A stretch of 6,775 nt of DNA. Source: Gemmatimonadota bacterium (lineage in GTDB: Bacteria > Gemmatimonadota > Gemmatimonadetes > Longimicrobiales > Gaopeijiaceae). Positions within the stretch are counted from its first letter, which is position 1, and each line of letters opens with the position of its first letter. Shown here piece after piece: positions 6,682-6,775 of the stretch. The notes below the pieces were generated by a model. It searched no databases. It was not told the DNA's origin and saw nothing but the letters and a program-made list of their open reading frames with translations. The position numbers were made by a program, and so were the translations under genes. The DNA lies in the NCBI GenBank assembly GCA_024638395.1, contig JAHEKK010000174.1, positions 1 to 6,775 on the forward strand. Reading direction: 5' to 3'.

Positions 6682-6775
6682 CTATGGCCCCTCGGCCCTG
6701 AGCCCCAGGCGGATGAAGTGGGCCACGGCATCGATGTCCCGGGGCTTGAGGCCCTCCAGGCCCCAATGGGGCATA
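6682..6775 (-). CDS. Partial c-type cytochrome, C-terminal end
   Basis: The minus strand has an open frame from the window edge to a TAG stop at 6684-6682. The 30 visible residues begin MPHWGLEGLKPRDIDAVAHF and end FIRLGLRAEGP. This matches the end of class I c-type cytochromes: a Met followed by Pro that supplies the axial haem iron ligand, a short glycine loop, then an Asp-Ile-Asp-Ala-Val helix with an aromatic residue and Ile-Arg. The first Met is therefore probably internal, not the start. The haem-binding CXXCH would lie beyond the window. The gene converges on the lipoprotein unit, with 47 bases between them and no clear terminator. The call rests on a short fragment. Confidence 0.6.
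   Translation of the reverse strand, partial: MPHWGLEGLKPRDIDAVAHFIRLGLRAEGP

Noticed and set aside
5681..6766. Long open frame on the minus strand (361 codons)
   Set aside because: It is opposite the second lipoprotein and in a different frame from the cytochrome tail; no domain pattern is visible.

Overview
The window is GC-rich, gene-dense bacterial chromosome. A Tat-exported peptidase, an ankyrin protein with a fused helical head, two long lipoproteins and the tail of a c-type cytochrome suggest a free-living, Gram-negative-type soil or sediment bacterium. Gemmatimonadota would fit, but that is an inference from protein flavour, not from a marker gene. There is no RNA gene, CRISPR array, transposase or phage gene.

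Layout: (1) 15-830, minus strand, a peptidase E-like (S51) serine peptidase with a twin-arginine signal. (2) 831-1001, a divergent intergenic region with competing GC-rich inverted repeats. (3) 1002-1364, plus strand, a small VOC (glyoxalase/bleomycin-resistance fold) protein that lacks the usual metal ligands at two of the recognisable positions. (4) 1365-1633, a non-coding gap with a weak promoter candidate and a hairpin beside the next ribosome binding site. (5) 1634-3520, plus strand, a 628-residue cytoplasmic ankyrin-repeat protein. (6) 3601-6634, plus strand, a tightly packed unit: a strong Shine-Dalgarno, a possible 28-codon leader peptide whose stop overlaps the next start (GTGA), a 529-residue lipoprotein, and a 450-residue lipoprotein whose start overlaps the previous stop (ATGA). 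(7) 6682 to the window end, minus strand, the C-terminal 30 residues of what looks like a c-type cytochrome, convergent with the lipoprotein unit.

The first three genes look like unrelated single genes. The real unit is the lipoprotein pair: overlapping ends, both with lipobox-type signals, neither start with a clear Shine-Dalgarno of its own. They probably act together at the cell envelope, but their function cannot be read from sequence. The second has a spread of conserved-looking histidines that could bind metal, and a cytochrome lies next door. This pair is the best candidate here for something undescribed; nothing in the window proves a new system.
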